Shown here: positions 8,663 through 16,893 of the stretch, one piece after another | Layout: each line of letters begins with the position of its first letter | How positions within the stretch are numbered: position 1 is the first letter of the stretch | NCBI GenBank assembly: GCA_016214955.1 | Contig: JACRMN010000012.1 | Location: forward strand, 797,901 to 861,900 | From: Deltaproteobacteria bacterium | GTDB lineage: Bacteria > Myxococcota > Myxococcia > Myxococcales > Anaeromyxobacteraceae | Direction of reading: 5' to 3' | DNA: 64,000 nt | The notes under the pieces: model-generated | The model's database searches: none | What the model was told of the DNA's origin: nothing | The model's input: only the letters and a program-made list of their open reading frames with translations | Program-made: the position numbers and the translations under genes

Positions 8663-10099
8663 ATGCCGTCGCCGGAGCCGCAGGACTTGCCGCTCGAGGA
8701 GCTGCGCCAGAAGGTTCGCGCCTACGAGGAGCTGGCGCGCGAGCAGGAGGCGATCATCAACTCCTCCAGCGACGGGCTCTGGATCTGCGACGGCGACGCC
8801 AAGGTGCTGCGCATCAACCCGGCGTCGGAGCGGCTCAACGCCATCCAGGCCGCCGAGGTGGTGGGGCGCAACATGCGGGAGCTGGTGGCCGAGGGGTTCA
8901 TCGACAAGTCGGCCACGCTGGAGGTCATCCGCACGCGCGGCAAGGTGAACCTGCTGCAGACGCGTCAGGGGCGGAAGCTGGTGCTCACCGGCGTGCCGGT
9001 CTTCGACGAGGCAGGGGCGCTGATCCGCGTGGTGGTGAGCGAAAAGGACATCACCGAGGTGGACGCCCTCAACCGCCAGCTCGAGGAGCAGGAGGCGCTG
9101 CAGGAGCGGTACCGCAACCAGATGCTGGAGATGCAGCTCCTGGAGAGCGAGCAGCGCCGCTTCATCGCCAAGAGCCCCTGCATGCAGAAGGTGCTGCGGC
9201 AGGCGATCAAGGTGAGCGCGGTGGACTCCACGGTGCTGCTGCTGGGCGAGTCGGGGGTGGGGAAGGGGCTCTTCGCCGACCTCATCCACAAGAACTCCAG
9301 CCGTGCCCAGAAGCCGCTCGTCAAGATCAACTGCGGCGCCATCCCCGAGTCGCTCATCGAGGCCGAGCTCTTCGGCTACGAGAAGGGGGCCTTCACCGGC
9401 GCCCAGCAGGGCGGCAAGGCCGGCTACTTCGAGCTCGCCGACGGCGGCATCCTCTTCCTCGACGAGGTCGCCGAGCTGCCGCTCTCCTCGCAGGTGAAGC
9501 TGCTGCGCTTCCTCGAGGACGGCCGCGTCACCCGGGTGGGCGGCACCAGCGCCCGGGAGCTGGACGTGCGCATCCTGGCCGCCACCCACCGCGACCTGCA
9601 GGCCATGGTGGAGGCCGGCGGCTTCCGCCTGGACCTCTTCTACCGGCTCAACGTCATCCCGCTCCACGTGCCGCCGCTGCGGGAGCGGCGCGACTGCATC
9701 CTCCCGGCGCTGCGCCACTACGTGGAGCTCTTCGGCGGCAAGCTGGGGGTGGCCCGGCGCTTCTCCCACGCCGCCCAGGAGGCGCTCCTCGCCTGGCACT
9801 GGCCCGGCAACATGCGGGAGCTCATGAACCTGTGCGAGCGGCTGGTGGTGATGACCGACGCCCCCGTCATCGACCTCGCCGACCTGCCGGCCGACATCGC
9901 CCGCCGCGCCCAGGAGACCCGGACGGCCTCGCTGCCCTGGCCCGAGGGCGCGACGCTGGCGCAAGTGGTCGAGGGAGCGGAGAAGGCGGTGCTGGAGCGG
10001 GCCCGCGAGCGCTACCAGAGCCAGTCGCGCATGGCGGTGGCGCTGGGCGTGGACCAGTCCACGGTGGCCCGCAAGCTCAAGAAGTACGGGCTGGAGTGA
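8663..10099 (+). CDS. PAS-domain sigma-54-dependent transcriptional activator
   Basis: This 478-aa bacterial enhancer-binding protein has a PAS sensor (about residues 20-130), a short coiled coil ([13 protein letters not shown]), an AAA+ domain and a C-terminal Fis-type HTH ([20 protein letters not shown]). Walker A is GESGVGKG near residue 195, the sigma-54-contact loop GAFTGA lies near 242, and Walker B is GGILFLDEV. There is no receiver domain, so a small ligand bound by PAS is the likely signal. The ATG at 8663 lies 6 nt after CATAAT and has no Shine-Dalgarno; an in-frame ATG at 8621 is possible but less likely. It probably controls gabD downstream, which has a sigma-54 promoter. Confidence 0.88.
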   Translation: MPSPEPQDLPLEELRQKVRAYEELAREQEAIINSSSDGLWICDGDAKVLRINPASERLNAIQAAEVVGRNMRELVAEGFIDKSATLEVIRTRGKVNLLQTRQGRKLVLTGVPVFDEAGALIRVVVSEKDITEVDALNRQLEEQEALQERYRNQMLEMQLLESEQRRFIAKSPCMQKVLRQAIKVSAVDSTVLLLGESGVGKGLFADLIHKNSSRAQKPLVKINCGAIPESLIEAELFGYEKGAFTGAQQGGKAGYFELADGGILFLDEVAELPLSSQVKLLRFLEDGRVTRVGGTSARELDVRILAATHRDLQAMVEAGGFRLDLFYRLNVIPLHVPPLRERRDCILPALRHYVELFGGKLGVARRFSHAAQEALLAWHWPGNMRELMNLCERLVVMTDAPVIDLADLPADIARRAQETRTASLPWPEGATLAQVVEGAEKAVLERARERYQSQSRMAVALGVDQSTVARKLKKYGLE

Positions 10100-10115
10100 C
10101 GGCCCGGGCCCCCGT

Positions 10116-10133
10116 CCATGCAGGGTTGCATGG
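10116..10133. promoter_or_regulatory. Perfect dyad, candidate upstream activator site
   Basis: CCATGCA (10116-10122), loop GGGT and TGCATGG (10127-10133) form a perfect palindrome just after the activator stop codon. It is centred about 120 bp upstream of the sigma-54 promoter, the usual range for enhancer sites. It could also be a weak hairpin at the activator's 3' end, but no T-tract follows. Confidence 0.45.
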
Positions 10134-10240
10134 CCGGCGTGCCTGGAACGGGAGCCGGCCCACCGCTCCGGGGGAGGCGGGCGGCCGCGGGGGCGCGGAA
10201 GGAAGGGGTTTTCGCAGGGCGCCGGAGGTCGCCGCCGGTC

Positions 10241-10256
10241 TGGCACGGGACTCGCT
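10241..10256 (+). promoter_or_regulatory. Sigma-54 (-24/-12) promoter of gabD
   Basis: TGGCACGGGACTCGCT fits the consensus TGGCACG-N4-TTGCW at every fixed position but one (C for T just before the GC), with GG and GC exactly 10 bp apart. Transcription would begin near 10267, about 160 nt before the gabD ATG. The gene just upstream encodes a sigma-54 activator. Confidence 0.65.
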
Positions 10257-10390
10257 GGAGCAGAACGTCGCCCAGGCCATGAAGGTGGCAGACTACTGTT
10301 GCGGCATCGAGGACGGCCGGCTCGTCCGGGAGGGCACCGGCCCGAAGCTGGAGGCGGACCCCAGGGTGCGAGAGGCCTGCCTGGGGTTCC
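10252..10390 (+). pseudogene. Decayed C-terminal fragment of livF (ABC ATPase)
   Basis: One frame here reads [20 protein letters not shown], then [17 protein letters not shown] and RVREACLG. This is the pattern of the end of LivF-type ATPases: VEQN...AL..ADRGYVLENGR.V..G....L...P.VR.AYLG. There is no start codon, Walker motif or other LivF sequence upstream, so only about 46 codons survive. The frame then runs on without matching anything. It suggests that a Liv-type transporter once occupied this site; the orphan binding-protein gene at 5029 may be a relic of it. Confidence 0.6.
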
Positions 10391-10427
10391 GAGGCACCAA
10401 CCGCGCGCCAGGCGCGCCGAGGCGAAA

Positions 10428-11900
10428 ATGGAAGCCACCGTTCCCCTGAAGGACCCGACCCTGCTCCGCCAGAAGTGCTACGTCGACGGCGCCTGGGTGG
10501 ACGCCGACGACGGCCAGACCATCGCCGTCACCAACCCGGCCACCGGGGCCCAGCTCGGCACCGTGCCCAGGATGGGCGCCGCCGAGACCCGGCGGGCCAT
10601 CCAGGCCGCGGCAGCCGCCTGGCCGGCCTGGCGCGCCCGCACCGGCAAGGAGCGGGCCGCGGTGCTGCGCAAGTGGTTCGAGCTGATGATGGCCAACCAG
10701 GAGGACCTGGCCGTCCTCATGACCGCCGAGCAGGGGAAGCCCCTCTCCGAGTCGCGCGGCGAGATCGCCTACGCCGCCTCCTTCATCGAGTGGTTCGCCG
10801 AGGAGGGGAAGCGGGTCTACGGCGACACCATCCCTGGCTACACCGCCGACAAGCGCATCGTGGTGCTGAAGGAGCCGGTGGGCGTGGTGGCCGCCATCAC
10901 CCCGTGGAACTTCCCCTCGGCCATGATCACCCGCAAGGCCGGGCCGGCCCTGGCGGCCGGCTGCCCGGTGGTGCTCAAGCCGGCCAGCGCCACGCCCTAC
11001 TCGGCCCTGGCCATGGCCGAGCTGGGCGAGCGGGCCGGCATCCCCCGCGGCATCTTCAACGTGGTCACCGGCTCGGCCGGCGCCATCGGCAAGGAGCTCT
11101 CCACCAACCCCACGGTGCGCAAGCTCACCTTCACCGGCTCCACCGAGATCGGCAAGCAGCTCATGGCCCAGTGCGCCTCGACGGTGAAGAAGGTGTCGAT
11201 GGAGCTGGGCGGCAACGCCCCCTTCATCGTCTTCGACGACGCCGACCTCGACGCCGCCGTGGTAGGCGCCATCGCCTCCAAGTACCGCAACACCGGCCAG
11301 ACCTGCGTCTGCACCAACCGCTTCCTGGTGCAGGCCGGGGTGTATGCGGCCTTCGCCGACAAGCTGGCCACCGCCGTGAGCCAGCTCAAGGTGGGCGACG
11401 GCCTCAAGGGCGACGTGCAGCAGGGGCCGCTCATCGACATGGCGGCGGTGCAGAAGGTGGAGGAGCACATCGCCGACGCGCTGGCCAAGGGCGCCCGGGT
11501 GGTGACCGGCGGCAAGCGCCACGCGCTGGGCGGCACCTTCTTCCAGCCCACGGTGATCACCGAAGCCCAGCCGGGCATGGCGATGGCGCGGGAGGAGACC
11601 TTCGGCCCGGTGGCGCCGCTCTTCAAGTTCCAGACCGAGGCCGAGGCGCTGAAGATGGCCAACGACACCGAGTTCGGCCTGGCCGCCTACTTCTACACCC
11701 GCGACCTGGCCCGCACCTGGCGGGTCTCCGAGGGGCTGGAGTACGGCATCGTCGGCGTCAACACCGGCCTCATCTCCACCGAGGTGGCCCCCTTCGGCGG
11801 CGTGAAGGAGTCCGGCGTCGGCCGCGAGGGCTCGAAGTACGGAATCGAGGACTTCCTGGTCGTCAAGTACACCTGCATCGGCGGAATCGCGCCCGCCTAG
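10428..11900 (+). CDS. gabD: NAD(P)-dependent succinate/glutarate-semialdehyde dehydrogenase
   Basis: This 490-aa aldehyde dehydrogenase has the GabD/DavD pattern: [43 protein letters not shown], the catalytic Glu in [12 protein letters not shown] and catalytic Cys in [11 protein letters not shown]. It would oxidise succinate or glutarate semialdehyde to the diacid; the two cannot be separated by sequence. With the CoA transferase and glutaryl-CoA dehydrogenase nearby, glutarate semialdehyde (5-aminovalerate / lysine breakdown) is an attractive substrate. The ATG at 10428 is preceded by a weak GAGG. Expression is probably sigma-54 dependent from 10241-10256. Confidence 0.88.
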   Translation: MEATVPLKDPTLLRQKCYVDGAWVDADDGQTIAVTNPATGAQLGTVPRMGAAETRRAIQAAAAAWPAWRARTGKERAAVLRKWFELMMANQEDLAVLMTAEQGKPLSESRGEIAYAASFIEWFAEEGKRVYGDTIPGYTADKRIVVLKEPVGVVAAITPWNFPSAMITRKAGPALAAGCPVVLKPASATPYSALAMAELGERAGIPRGIFNVVTGSAGAIGKELSTNPTVRKLTFTGSTEIGKQLMAQCASTVKKVSMELGGNAPFIVFDDADLDAAVVGAIASKYRNTGQTCVCTNRFLVQAGVYAAFADKLATAVSQLKVGDGLKGDVQQGPLIDMAAVQKVEEHIADALAKGARVVTGGKRHALGGTFFQPTVITEAQPGMAMAREETFGPVAPLFKFQTEAEALKMANDTEFGLAAYFYTRDLARTWRVSEGLEYGIVGVNTGLISTEVAPFGGVKESGVGREGSKYGIEDFLVVKYTCIGGIAPA

Positions 11901-12006
11901 GGACGGCGACCGGGCCGGTTCCGTTCGCCCTTCGACTCCGGGCCCGGAGCCGGCCCCTTCGCGGGGGGCGGAAGAAGATCCGCACCGGGAGCGGAATTTT
12001 GCAGGA

Positions 12007-12021
12007 TGGAACTAGATTCCG
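12007..12021. promoter_or_regulatory. IclR-type operator-like palindrome
   Basis: TGGAACTAGATTCCG resembles the E. coli IclR consensus TGGAAATNATTTCCA at 10 of 14 defined positions and is itself near-palindromic (GGAA-N5-TTCC). It lies about 60 bp before the IclR-family gene, so autoregulation is likely. Confidence 0.45.
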
Positions 12022-12040
12022 TAATGGTGGCATTGGAGGG

Positions 12041-12061
12041 TTGACAGCGGAACTCGGTTTC
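12041..12061. promoter_or_regulatory. Second operator-like dyad next to a -35-like TTGACA
   Basis: TTGACA (12041-12046) is followed by GGAACTCGGTTTC (12049-12061), a GGAAC/GTTTC dyad like the one at 12007-12021. I see no good -10 at the right spacing, so the promoter itself is uncertain. A regulator bound here would cover the RNA polymerase site of the iclR-type gene. Confidence 0.3.
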
Positions 12062-12076
12062 TGAGACCGTGACGCC

Positions 12077-12880
12077 GTGCCCCTGGCCCTGGAGCAGCCG
12101 AGCAGGTCCGCGTCCCCCCGTCGCGGGCCGCAGTTCGTCACCGCGCTGGCCCGCGGGCTCGAGGTGCTGCGCTGCTTCGGCGCCGGCGACCGCACGCTGG
12201 GCAACCAGGAGCTGGCGCGGCGCACCGGCCTCCCCAAGCCCACCATCTCGCGCCTGACCCACACCCTCTGCGAGCTCGGCTACCTGCGGTCGGCCGGGGC
12301 CGGCGGCTACGCGCTCGGCAACGGGGTGCTGTCGCTCGGCTACTCGCTGGTGGCGCAGATGGACGTGCGCCGGGTGGCGCGCCCGCTGATGCAGGCCCTG
12401 GCCGAGCACACCGGCGCCTCGGTGAACCTGGGCGTGCGCGACCGGCTCAGCATGATCTACATCGACACCTACCGCAGCGCCGCCACCTTCACGGTGCAGC
12501 TCGAGGCCGGCTCCCGGATCCCGCTGCCGGTCACCTCCATGGGCCGCGCCTACCTGGCCGGGCTGCCCGAGGCCGAGCGCCGGGCGCTCCTCGACGAGAT
12601 CCGCAAGGCCGAGGGGCGCGAGTGGCCCCAGGTGAAGAAGGGGATCGAGCGGGCGCTCCGGGACCACGCCGAGCACGGCCTCTGCTTCTCGCTGGGGGAC
12701 TGGCGCCAGGAGATCCACGCGGTGGCGGCACCGCTGGTCCCGGCCGACGGCTCGCCCCCCACCGTCTTCAGCTGCAGCGGCGCGGCCTTCCAGATGGGGC
12801 GCGAGAAGCTGGAGCAGGAGATCGGCCCACGCCTCCTCAACCTGGTGGGCAACGTCCGCTCGGCGATGACCTACGCCTGA
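12077..12880 (+). CDS. IclR family transcriptional regulator
   Basis: This 267-aa regulator has an N-terminal winged helix (ALARGLEVLRCFG...NQELARRTGLPKPTISRLTHTLCELGYL, about residues 23-75). An IclR effector domain follows (about 90-260) with MIYIDTYRS, PLPVTSMGRAYLAGLPEAER and a typical end. It starts with GTG at 12077. Two palindromes like IclR operators lie upstream. The glutaryl-CoA dehydrogenase gene follows after only 15 bp, so the pair is probably co-transcribed and the regulator likely senses a glutarate-related or aromatic acid. The ligand is not predictable. Confidence 0.88.
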   Translation: MPLALEQPSRSASPRRGPQFVTALARGLEVLRCFGAGDRTLGNQELARRTGLPKPTISRLTHTLCELGYLRSAGAGGYALGNGVLSLGYSLVAQMDVRRVARPLMQALAEHTGASVNLGVRDRLSMIYIDTYRSAATFTVQLEAGSRIPLPVTSMGRAYLAGLPEAERRALLDEIRKAEGREWPQVKKGIERALRDHAEHGLCFSLGDWRQEIHAVAAPLVPADGSPPTVFSCSGAAFQMGREKLEQEIGPRLLNLVGNVRSAMTYA

Positions 12881-12895
12881 CAAGGGAGAACGACC

Positions 12896-14071
12896 ATGGC
12901 GACCCAGGGGATGACCGACTACATGCTGTTCCAGGAGCTCCTCACCGAGGAGGAGCGCATGGTGCAGGCCCAGGCCCGGCAGTTCGTGAACGAGAAGGTG
13001 CTGCCGGTCATCGAGCACCACGCCCAGGCCCAGACCTTTCCCCGGGAGCTGATCCGCTCCATGGGCGAGCTCGGCTTCTACGGGCCGACGCTGCCGCAGA
13101 AGTACGGCTGCGCCGGCCTCTCCGGGGTGGCCTACGGGCTGCTGATGTACGAGCTGGAGCGCGGCGACTCGGGCGTGCGCAGCTTCGCCTCGGTGCAGGG
13201 ATCGCTGGTGATGTACCCGATCTACGCCTACGGCAGCGAGGCGCAGAAGGAGCACTGGCTGCCCCGGCTGGCGCGCGGCGAGGCCATCGGCTGCTTCGGC
13301 CTCACCGAGCCCGACTTCGGCTCCAACCCGGCCGGCATGCGCACCCGGGCGGTGAAGGAGCCGGGCGGCAAGTGGCGCATCAACGGCGCCAAGATGTGGA
13401 TCACCAACGGCTCCATGGCCGACGTGGCGGTGGTCTGGGCCAAGACCGACGAGGGCATCCGCGGCTTCCTGGTGGAGAAGGGGACCCCGGGCTTCAGCGC
13501 CCCGGAGATGAAGGGCAAGTGGTCGCTGCGCGCCTCGGTGACCTCGGAGCTCATCCTCGAGGACGTCATCGTCGACGAGGAGAAGAGCCTGCTCCCGGGC
13601 GTGAAGGGCATCAAGGGGCCGCTCGGCTGCCTCACCCAGGCCCGCTTCGGCATCGCCTGGGGCGTGCTGGGCGCCGCCGAGGCCTGCTACCAGTGCGCCC
13701 TCGACTACGCGATGGAGCGCGTCCAGTTCGACAAGCCCATCGCCTCCTACCAGCTGCAGCAGGAGAAGCTGGCCTACATGGTCACCGAGCTCACCAAGGG
13801 CCAGCTCCTGGCGCTGCAGCTGGGCCGGCTCAAGGACCAGGGCAAGGCCACGCCGGCCCGGGTCTCGATGGCCAAGATGAACAACGTCAACGTGGCCCGC
13901 GACATCGCCAGCAAGGCGCGCACCGTGCTGGGCGCCAACGGCATCGTGGACGAGTACCCGATCATGCGCCACATGGCGAACCTCGAGTCGGTCTACACCT
14001 ACGAGGGCACCCACGACATGCACCTGCTGATCATCGGCCAGGAGGTCACCGGGATCGCCGCCTACCGCTGA
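12896..14071 (+). CDS. gcdH: Glutaryl-CoA dehydrogenase
   Basis: This 391-aa FAD enzyme converts glutaryl-CoA to crotonyl-CoA and CO2. It has SVQGSLVMYPIYAYGSEAQKE and FGLTEPDFGSNPAGMRTRA. The closing signature, residues 372-387, contains the catalytic Glu in TYEGTHDMHLLIIG. All of these are close to mitochondrial and bacterial GCDH and unlike short-chain acyl-CoA dehydrogenases. The ATG at 12896 follows GGGAGAACGACC. It is coupled to the IclR gene upstream. With the class III CoA transferase (7253), semialdehyde dehydrogenase (10428) and Hbd (4020) it gives most of a glutarate-to-acetoacetyl-CoA route. Confidence 0.92.
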   Translation: MATQGMTDYMLFQELLTEEERMVQAQARQFVNEKVLPVIEHHAQAQTFPRELIRSMGELGFYGPTLPQKYGCAGLSGVAYGLLMYELERGDSGVRSFASVQGSLVMYPIYAYGSEAQKEHWLPRLARGEAIGCFGLTEPDFGSNPAGMRTRAVKEPGGKWRINGAKMWITNGSMADVAVVWAKTDEGIRGFLVEKGTPGFSAPEMKGKWSLRASVTSELILEDVIVDEEKSLLPGVKGIKGPLGCLTQARFGIAWGVLGAAEACYQCALDYAMERVQFDKPIASYQLQQEKLAYMVTELTKGQLLALQLGRLKDQGKATPARVSMAKMNNVNVARDIASKARTVLGANGIVDEYPIMRHMANLESVYTYEGTHDMHLLIIGQEVTGIAAYR

Positions 14072-14116
14072 GCGCCCTGGCGCCCGACCGGTGCCGACGG
14101 CTACCATCGCCAGCGC

Positions 14117-14539
14117 ATGTGGTCGCTCGAGCAGCAGAGCGGTCTCGGCCGCACCGCAGCCGGGGCCGCCCACCTCGCAGCCATGGCGCTCCTGGTGTGG
14201 TTCCAGGAGCTGGGGTCGCGCCTGCGCCGCGAGGAGCACCGGGCCTGGTGGCCGGGCACCGGGCGCGATCTGCTCAACGCCGCCGGCCTCGCCGCCATCG
14301 CCGCCTCGCTGCGCCTGGCCGGCTACCCGGGCGCCGCGGCGCTGCTGGCCGCCACCGCCGAGACGCTGCTGGTGTTCGGCATCTACACCTTCGCCTCGAC
14401 CCGCATCGCCCTGCGCCACCCGCGCGCCTGGGCCATCGGAGCCGGGGTGCTCGTCTGCGCGCCCGCCATCCTCTGGCCCGGCGAGAGCGTGCGGTGGCTC
14501 GGAGCGCTGGCGGCGGCGCTCTTCCCGGGCGCGGGTTAG
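14117..14539 (+). CDS. Small membrane protein of unknown function
   Basis: This 140-aa protein has about four hydrophobic segments (near residues 12-27, 50-70, 73-92, 100-120) with a charged loop RLRREEHRAWW after the first. I do not recognise the family. The ATG lies 9 nt after TACCAT (14102-14107), the leaderless pattern seen elsewhere in the window. It converges on the NorD-like gene, and a GC-rich hairpin lies between them. Confidence 0.5.
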   Translation: MWSLEQQSGLGRTAAGAAHLAAMALLVWFQELGSRLRREEHRAWWPGTGRDLLNAAGLAAIAASLRLAGYPGAAALLAATAETLLVFGIYTFASTRIALRHPRAWAIGAGVLVCAPAILWPGESVRWLGALAAALFPGAG

Positions 14540-14544
14540 GGGCG

Positions 14545-14565
14545 GGCCGGGTCCGCGGCCCGGCC
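14545..14565. terminator. GC hairpin between convergent genes
   Basis: GGCCGGG (14545-14551) pairs with CCCGGCC (14559-14565) across a 7-nt loop, between the stop codons of two convergent genes. There is no T-tract, so termination would be factor-assisted. Confidence 0.3.
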
Positions 14566-14577
14566 GCCGCGCCGGGT

Positions 14578-16878
14578 TCAGCTCCAGCCGTGCGTGACCC
14601 GGACGTACAGCTTGGGGAGCTGCTCGGGCAGCCGGCTGATGTGGTCCACCACCATGTAGTTGCGGGGACCGAAGATCCGCTCGACGTAGTCGTCGGCCCG
14701 GCGGTCCAACGACATGCAGAAGGTGTGGATGCCGTCCCGGGCGTTGGCCTCGACCGCCTTCTTGGCGTCGGCGCGCAGGTAGTGCGGATCCTGGACGTCG
14801 ACGTCCGACGGCTCCCCGTCGGTGAGCAGCAGCACCAGCTTGCGTGCCGAGCGGCGGTGCCGGAGGAGCTGGCCGGCGTGGCGCAGGGCGGGCCCGATGC
14901 GCGTCGAGAGCTGGCCGCCGATCCCGGCCAGGTGCTGGCGGGCGGCGCTGTCGTAGGGCCGATCGAAGTCCTTGAGCCTGTAGTACTCCACCTCGTGCCG
15001 GCCGTTGGAGGCGAAGGCGTGGATGGCGAAGGCGTCGCCGATCTGGTTCATGGCGTCGGCCAGGAGGGCCGTGGCCTCGCGCGACAGGTCGAGGACCGAC
15101 TGGAAGGTTCCACCGACCCGGTCGTTGGTGGACTCCGACACGTCGAGCAGCACCAGCACGGCCAGGTCCCGGCTGCGCCGGCCGACCTTGACGTGGACCC
15201 GCGGGTCCGGGGCCTGGGCGGTGCGCAGGCTGACGATGGCGCTGACGGCGGCGTCGAGGTCGAGGAGGTCCCCTTCCTGCTGCCGCCTCAGGCGGAGCGG
15301 CTTGTTCACCTGGACGCCGCGCACCAGGGAGCGGATCTGCCCGACCAGGACCCGGTGGCGCTGCAGGATGCCGTCGACCACCGCCTCCGGGGCGCACGGT
15401 GCCCGCTTCTCGATGACGGTGCACCAGGCCGGCCGCTCGGCCGAGATCAGGTAGTCCCACTCCGGGTACTTCACCGGAGGTGCGATCGACTCCGTCACCG
15501 GGGCCACGGCCAGCAGCGCCGCCTCGCTGCCGCGCTCCTCCTCCTCGGCAGGCGGCACCCCGACCTGCCGCTCCAGCGGCGATCCGCCCGGGTCCAGCTC
15601 CGGGTGGATCGCCTCGGTGAGGTCTCCCTCTGCCGGTTCCTCCTCGGCCGAGGGATCGGGGAAGGCCCAGAGGTAGCGGTTGTCGTCGCGGTAAGCCGGC
15701 TCGACGACGTGGGTGCGCTCGTTGAAGCGCACCCGCATCTGGCCCAGGTCGTTGGCCAGGACCGAGGCGATCTGGCGGAAGGCCCCGTAGTCGCCGAGGC
15801 TGGCCTGCCGGGCGAACAGGGTCCGCCCCTTGTTGACCCAGTAGTTGCCGTCCTGGTAGCCCGGGTCGAGGAGGGCACGCGCCAGCCGGCGCGTCAGCGC
15901 GTCGAAGGTCCGGTCGCCGTCGGGGACGGCGGTGTGGAACGGCCCCCAGAGCCGCCGCAGCCCCGGGTACTCCTGGAGCAGGAGCTGCTCGACGCGCGCG
16001 TCCTCGACGAGCGAGGCCACCGCGATGGCCATGGGCCGGAGCCGGCCCACCGGCTGGCGGGCCGGCGAGAAGCGCAGGTGGGCGAGGGCGTGGGCCACGG
16101 CGGCGCGGTACATGTCGCTCCCCGGCACCCGCCCCACCGCCGGGAAGGCGTCCGGGAGCCGCAGCAGCGTCGCCTCCAGCGACGGGCGGGGATCGCCGTC
16201 GAGCGGGTGGCTCCCCAGCGCGGCGCGCAGGCGCGGCGGCTGCCGGGAGAGGGCGCGGAGCAGGAGCTCCAGCTGGCGCTGCACCAGCACGAAGAGCGTT
16301 CCCTCGCCCTCGGCCGCCAGCGCCTCGGCGGCCTCCTGGCTCTTGAGCCCGAAGTAGGCGTGGCGCCGCTCCAGGTCGTGCGGGTTCGCCCGCAGGCCCC
16401 GGATCACCCAGCGCCTCAGCCCCGTCACCGTCAGGCGGGAGAGCAGGAAGTCGAGGCGGTCGAGGACCATCGCCAGGACGGTGGGGTCGAGCGCGGCGCA
16501 CTCGCGGAGCAGCTCCAGGTAGGCGGCGAAGCGCTGCGGGTCCCCGAGGCGGCGCGCCGCCACCGCGCTGGCCGAGAGCACGCGCTCCAGCCGCTCCGGA
16601 GGCAGCTGCCCGCCGAGCGCGGACACCAGGGCGGCGAGCCGCTCCACCGCCCGAGGCCCCACTGCCTCGGCGATGTCCGGAGCCGCTCGCACGTAGGCGG
16701 CCAGCGGGCCGAAGGGGGTGCCCGGCGGAGCGGCGGCCCGGAGGCCCGCCAGGTAGGCCTCGAGGCCCGCGGCCCCGAAGGCCTGGCAGGCCTGCGGCCA
16801 GGAGGCGCGCACCAGCTCGAGGGCCTCCGGGCCCAGCCAGGCCAGGGCTGCCGCGTGCCGTTCGAGGTCGAGGCTCAC
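14578..16878 (-). CDS. NorD/CbbO-type von Willebrand factor A domain protein
   Basis: This 766-aa cytoplasmic protein has a long helical N-terminal region and a C-terminal VWA domain (about residues 560-760). The MIDAS motif DVSES is in LAVLVLLDVSESTND and is followed by LLTDGEPSD. This is the architecture of NorD and CbbO, which work with a NorQ/CbbQ AAA+ ATPase to remodel or metallate a target enzyme (NO reductase or Rubisco). Here neither target is present; the neighbours are an amidase and a urea/amide transporter. It starts with GTG at 16878, 15 bp after the ATPase gene, as the last gene of the amide operon. Confidence 0.8.
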   Translation of the reverse strand: MSLDLERHAAALAWLGPEALELVRASWPQACQAFGAAGLEAYLAGLRAAAPPGTPFGPLAAYVRAAPDIAEAVGPRAVERLAALVSALGGQLPPERLERVLSASAVAARRLGDPQRFAAYLELLRECAALDPTVLAMVLDRLDFLLSRLTVTGLRRWVIRGLRANPHDLERRHAYFGLKSQEAAEALAAEGEGTLFVLVQRQLELLLRALSRQPPRLRAALGSHPLDGDPRPSLEATLLRLPDAFPAVGRVPGSDMYRAAVAHALAHLRFSPARQPVGRLRPMAIAVASLVEDARVEQLLLQEYPGLRRLWGPFHTAVPDGDRTFDALTRRLARALLDPGYQDGNYWVNKGRTLFARQASLGDYGAFRQIASVLANDLGQMRVRFNERTHVVEPAYRDDNRYLWAFPDPSAEEEPAEGDLTEAIHPELDPGGSPLERQVGVPPAEEEERGSEAALLAVAPVTESIAPPVKYPEWDYLISAERPAWCTVIEKRAPCAPEAVVDGILQRHRVLVGQIRSLVRGVQVNKPLRLRRQQEGDLLDLDAAVSAIVSLRTAQAPDPRVHVKVGRRSRDLAVLVLLDVSESTNDRVGGTFQSVLDLSREATALLADAMNQIGDAFAIHAFASNGRHEVEYYRLKDFDRPYDSAARQHLAGIGGQLSTRIGPALRHAGQLLRHRRSARKLVLLLTDGEPSDVDVQDPHYLRADAKKAVEANARDGIHTFCMSLDRRADDYVERIFGPRNYMVVDHISRLPEQLPKLYVRVTHGWS

Positions 16879-16893
16879 TGCCGGCCCGAGAGG

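Larger units (their letters stand above)
10100..10427. other. Regulatory gap between activator and gabD
   Basis: This 328-bp gap holds, in order, a perfect dyad (10116-10133), a sigma-54 promoter (10241-10256), a decayed livF fragment (10252-10390) and the leader of gabD. There is no intact gene. Confidence 0.6.

Noticed and set aside
10279-10449. Short ORF from ATG 10279 as a real gene
   Set aside because: It is the livF remnant frame, has no ribosome site, and runs into the gabD start in another frame.
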